In this document: piece after piece, positions 63,385 through 64,000 of the stretch
Position numbering within the stretch: the stretch's first letter is position 1
Layout of the letters: every line of letters starts with the position of its first letter
Source: Tomocerus qinae
Taxonomy: Eukaryota > Arthropoda > Collembola > Entomobryomorpha > Tomoceridae
Assembly: GCA_020055645.1 (NCBI GenBank)
Contig: CM034547.1
Span: forward strand, 44,036,409 to 44,100,408
DNA length: 64,000 bases
Reading direction: 5' to 3'
Position numbers and translations under genes: made by a program
Notes under the pieces: generated by a model
What the model saw: the letters and a program-made list of their open reading frames with translations, nothing else
Databases searched by the model: none
Told to the model about the DNA's origin: nothing

Positions 63385-64000
63385 TTAATACGGCCGAAAG
63401 AATCCTCCATTAAATCTTATAGATTGTTCCGCATGAGTCTTACGAATTCCAGGAATATTGGAAGAAAGCATGTAGTCGCGTCTAAATTCCGGAACTCTCG
63501 GTTGATGAACATATTGATGCCGGAAGTATGGACGCTCATCTTCATCTTCAAGTTGATTCCGATATGAGTGCTGTTTGTGCTGTAGAGGTAAATACCTTTG
63601 CATCGGAGGTTTATTAGCTCCATTATTTTTATTATTAATTCCATTAAAAAGGAATGAGTAGACACCGGAGGTTAAAGCTTGGACAGGTGATGGAGGTTTG
63701 GGAGGGAGATCATCTTCGTCACTGTCTTGTCGTTGTCTACGGTAAGGAACTGCAATCAAAGGACGGCGAAGTTGAATTTGTCTGTAGCGATCTATAAAGC
63801 TGGGAGGCAATTCATGGTGTTCACTCTCTTCATAATCTTCTTCTGAGCTTTCTTCACTCGAAGGTTTGGGCTTGCGCTTCTTATTTCGTGTTATTTTAGA
63901 ATTTCTTCTATTACCTTTTGCTTTCCGACTACGTGATAATTTTGATTTTTTCTCTTCATTATTAAGGAGACTGATGACTTCGTTCATATGTGAGGCAATT
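63385..64000 (-). CDS. C-terminal exon of a charged disordered protein (partial)
   Basis: The frame is open from the right edge of the window to the stop at 63385, about 205 residues seen. It starts Lys/Arg/Ser-rich, goes through an acidic SSEESSEEDYEESE stretch and a DSDEDDLPPKPPSP segment, then becomes Arg/Gln/His/Tyr-rich and ends GGFFRPY. No domain and no cysteine is present. An internal ATG at 63987 exists, but the frame continues upstream of it, so I treat the feature as truncated by the window. A secreted cuticle or matrix protein or a nuclear protein are both possible. Confidence 0.6.
   Translation of the reverse strand, partial: IASHMNEVISLLNNEEKKSKLSRSRKAKGNRRNSKITRNKKRKPKPSSEESSEEDYEESEHHELPPSFIDRYRQIQLRRPLIAVPYRRQRQDSDEDDLPPKPPSPVQALTSGVYSFLFNGINNKNNGANKPPMQRYLPLQHKQHSYRNQLEDEDERPYFRHQYVHQPRVPEFRRDYMLSSNIPGIRKTHAEQSIRFNGGFFRPY

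Overview
The window is a piece of an arthropod nuclear genome. It is AT-rich, genes are split by GT/AG introns, and most of the sequence is intergenic or intronic. The arthropod assignment rests on an allatostatin-C neuropeptide precursor, an arthropod-type secreted four-cysteine family, a patched-related protein and an arthropod-style split of secreted proteins. A springtail (Collembola) or another non-model arthropod is my guess; nothing in the window proves it. No rRNA, tRNA, CRISPR array or bacterial-type operon was seen.

Layout, left to right. 740-3480 holds G-poor blocks full of CATTCA-like motifs. 3831-7410 (minus) is a three-exon secreted four-Cys protein. 9421-10564 (minus) is a two-exon membrane or secreted orphan. 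11530-15144 (minus) is a nine-exon patched-related protein. 19729-26259 (plus) is a thirty-exon phospholipase C-gamma. 28743-34134 (plus) is prepro-allatostatin C. 38984-40068 (minus) is a secreted PAF-acetylhydrolase-like SGNH esterase. 42291-43361 (minus) is a second four-Cys protein. 47479-59693 (minus) is a third four-Cys protein, with a first intron of almost 10 kb. That intron contains a composite inverted-repeat element (51150-52923) and a 5.2 kb gag-only LTR retrotransposon (54192-59359) on the opposite strand. 61740-62310 (minus) may be two exons of an unrecognised gene. 63385-64000 (minus) is the 3' end of a charged, disordered protein that runs off the window.

The spliced models were rebuilt by hand from splice consensus, reading phase and family alignment recalled from general knowledge. 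The main models close in frame (PLC-gamma 1171 aa, patched-related 911 aa, AstC 172 aa, esterase 234 aa, four-Cys proteins 215, 332 and 270 aa).

The most unusual object is the LTR element. It has 499-bp LTRs that differ at about three positions, a 4-bp target duplication and an intact gag, but no recognisable pol. Its internal region carries about ten copies of a 17-nt hairpin whose stems change in a compensatory way, a duplicated 37-nt hairpin that also covaries, and a 35-bp tandem repeat. This looks like a young element mobilised in trans that carries its own set of structured RNA signals. The three four-Cys genes share cysteine spacing and intron phases, and that pattern joined the exon at 59.4-59.7 kb to exons 10 kb away.
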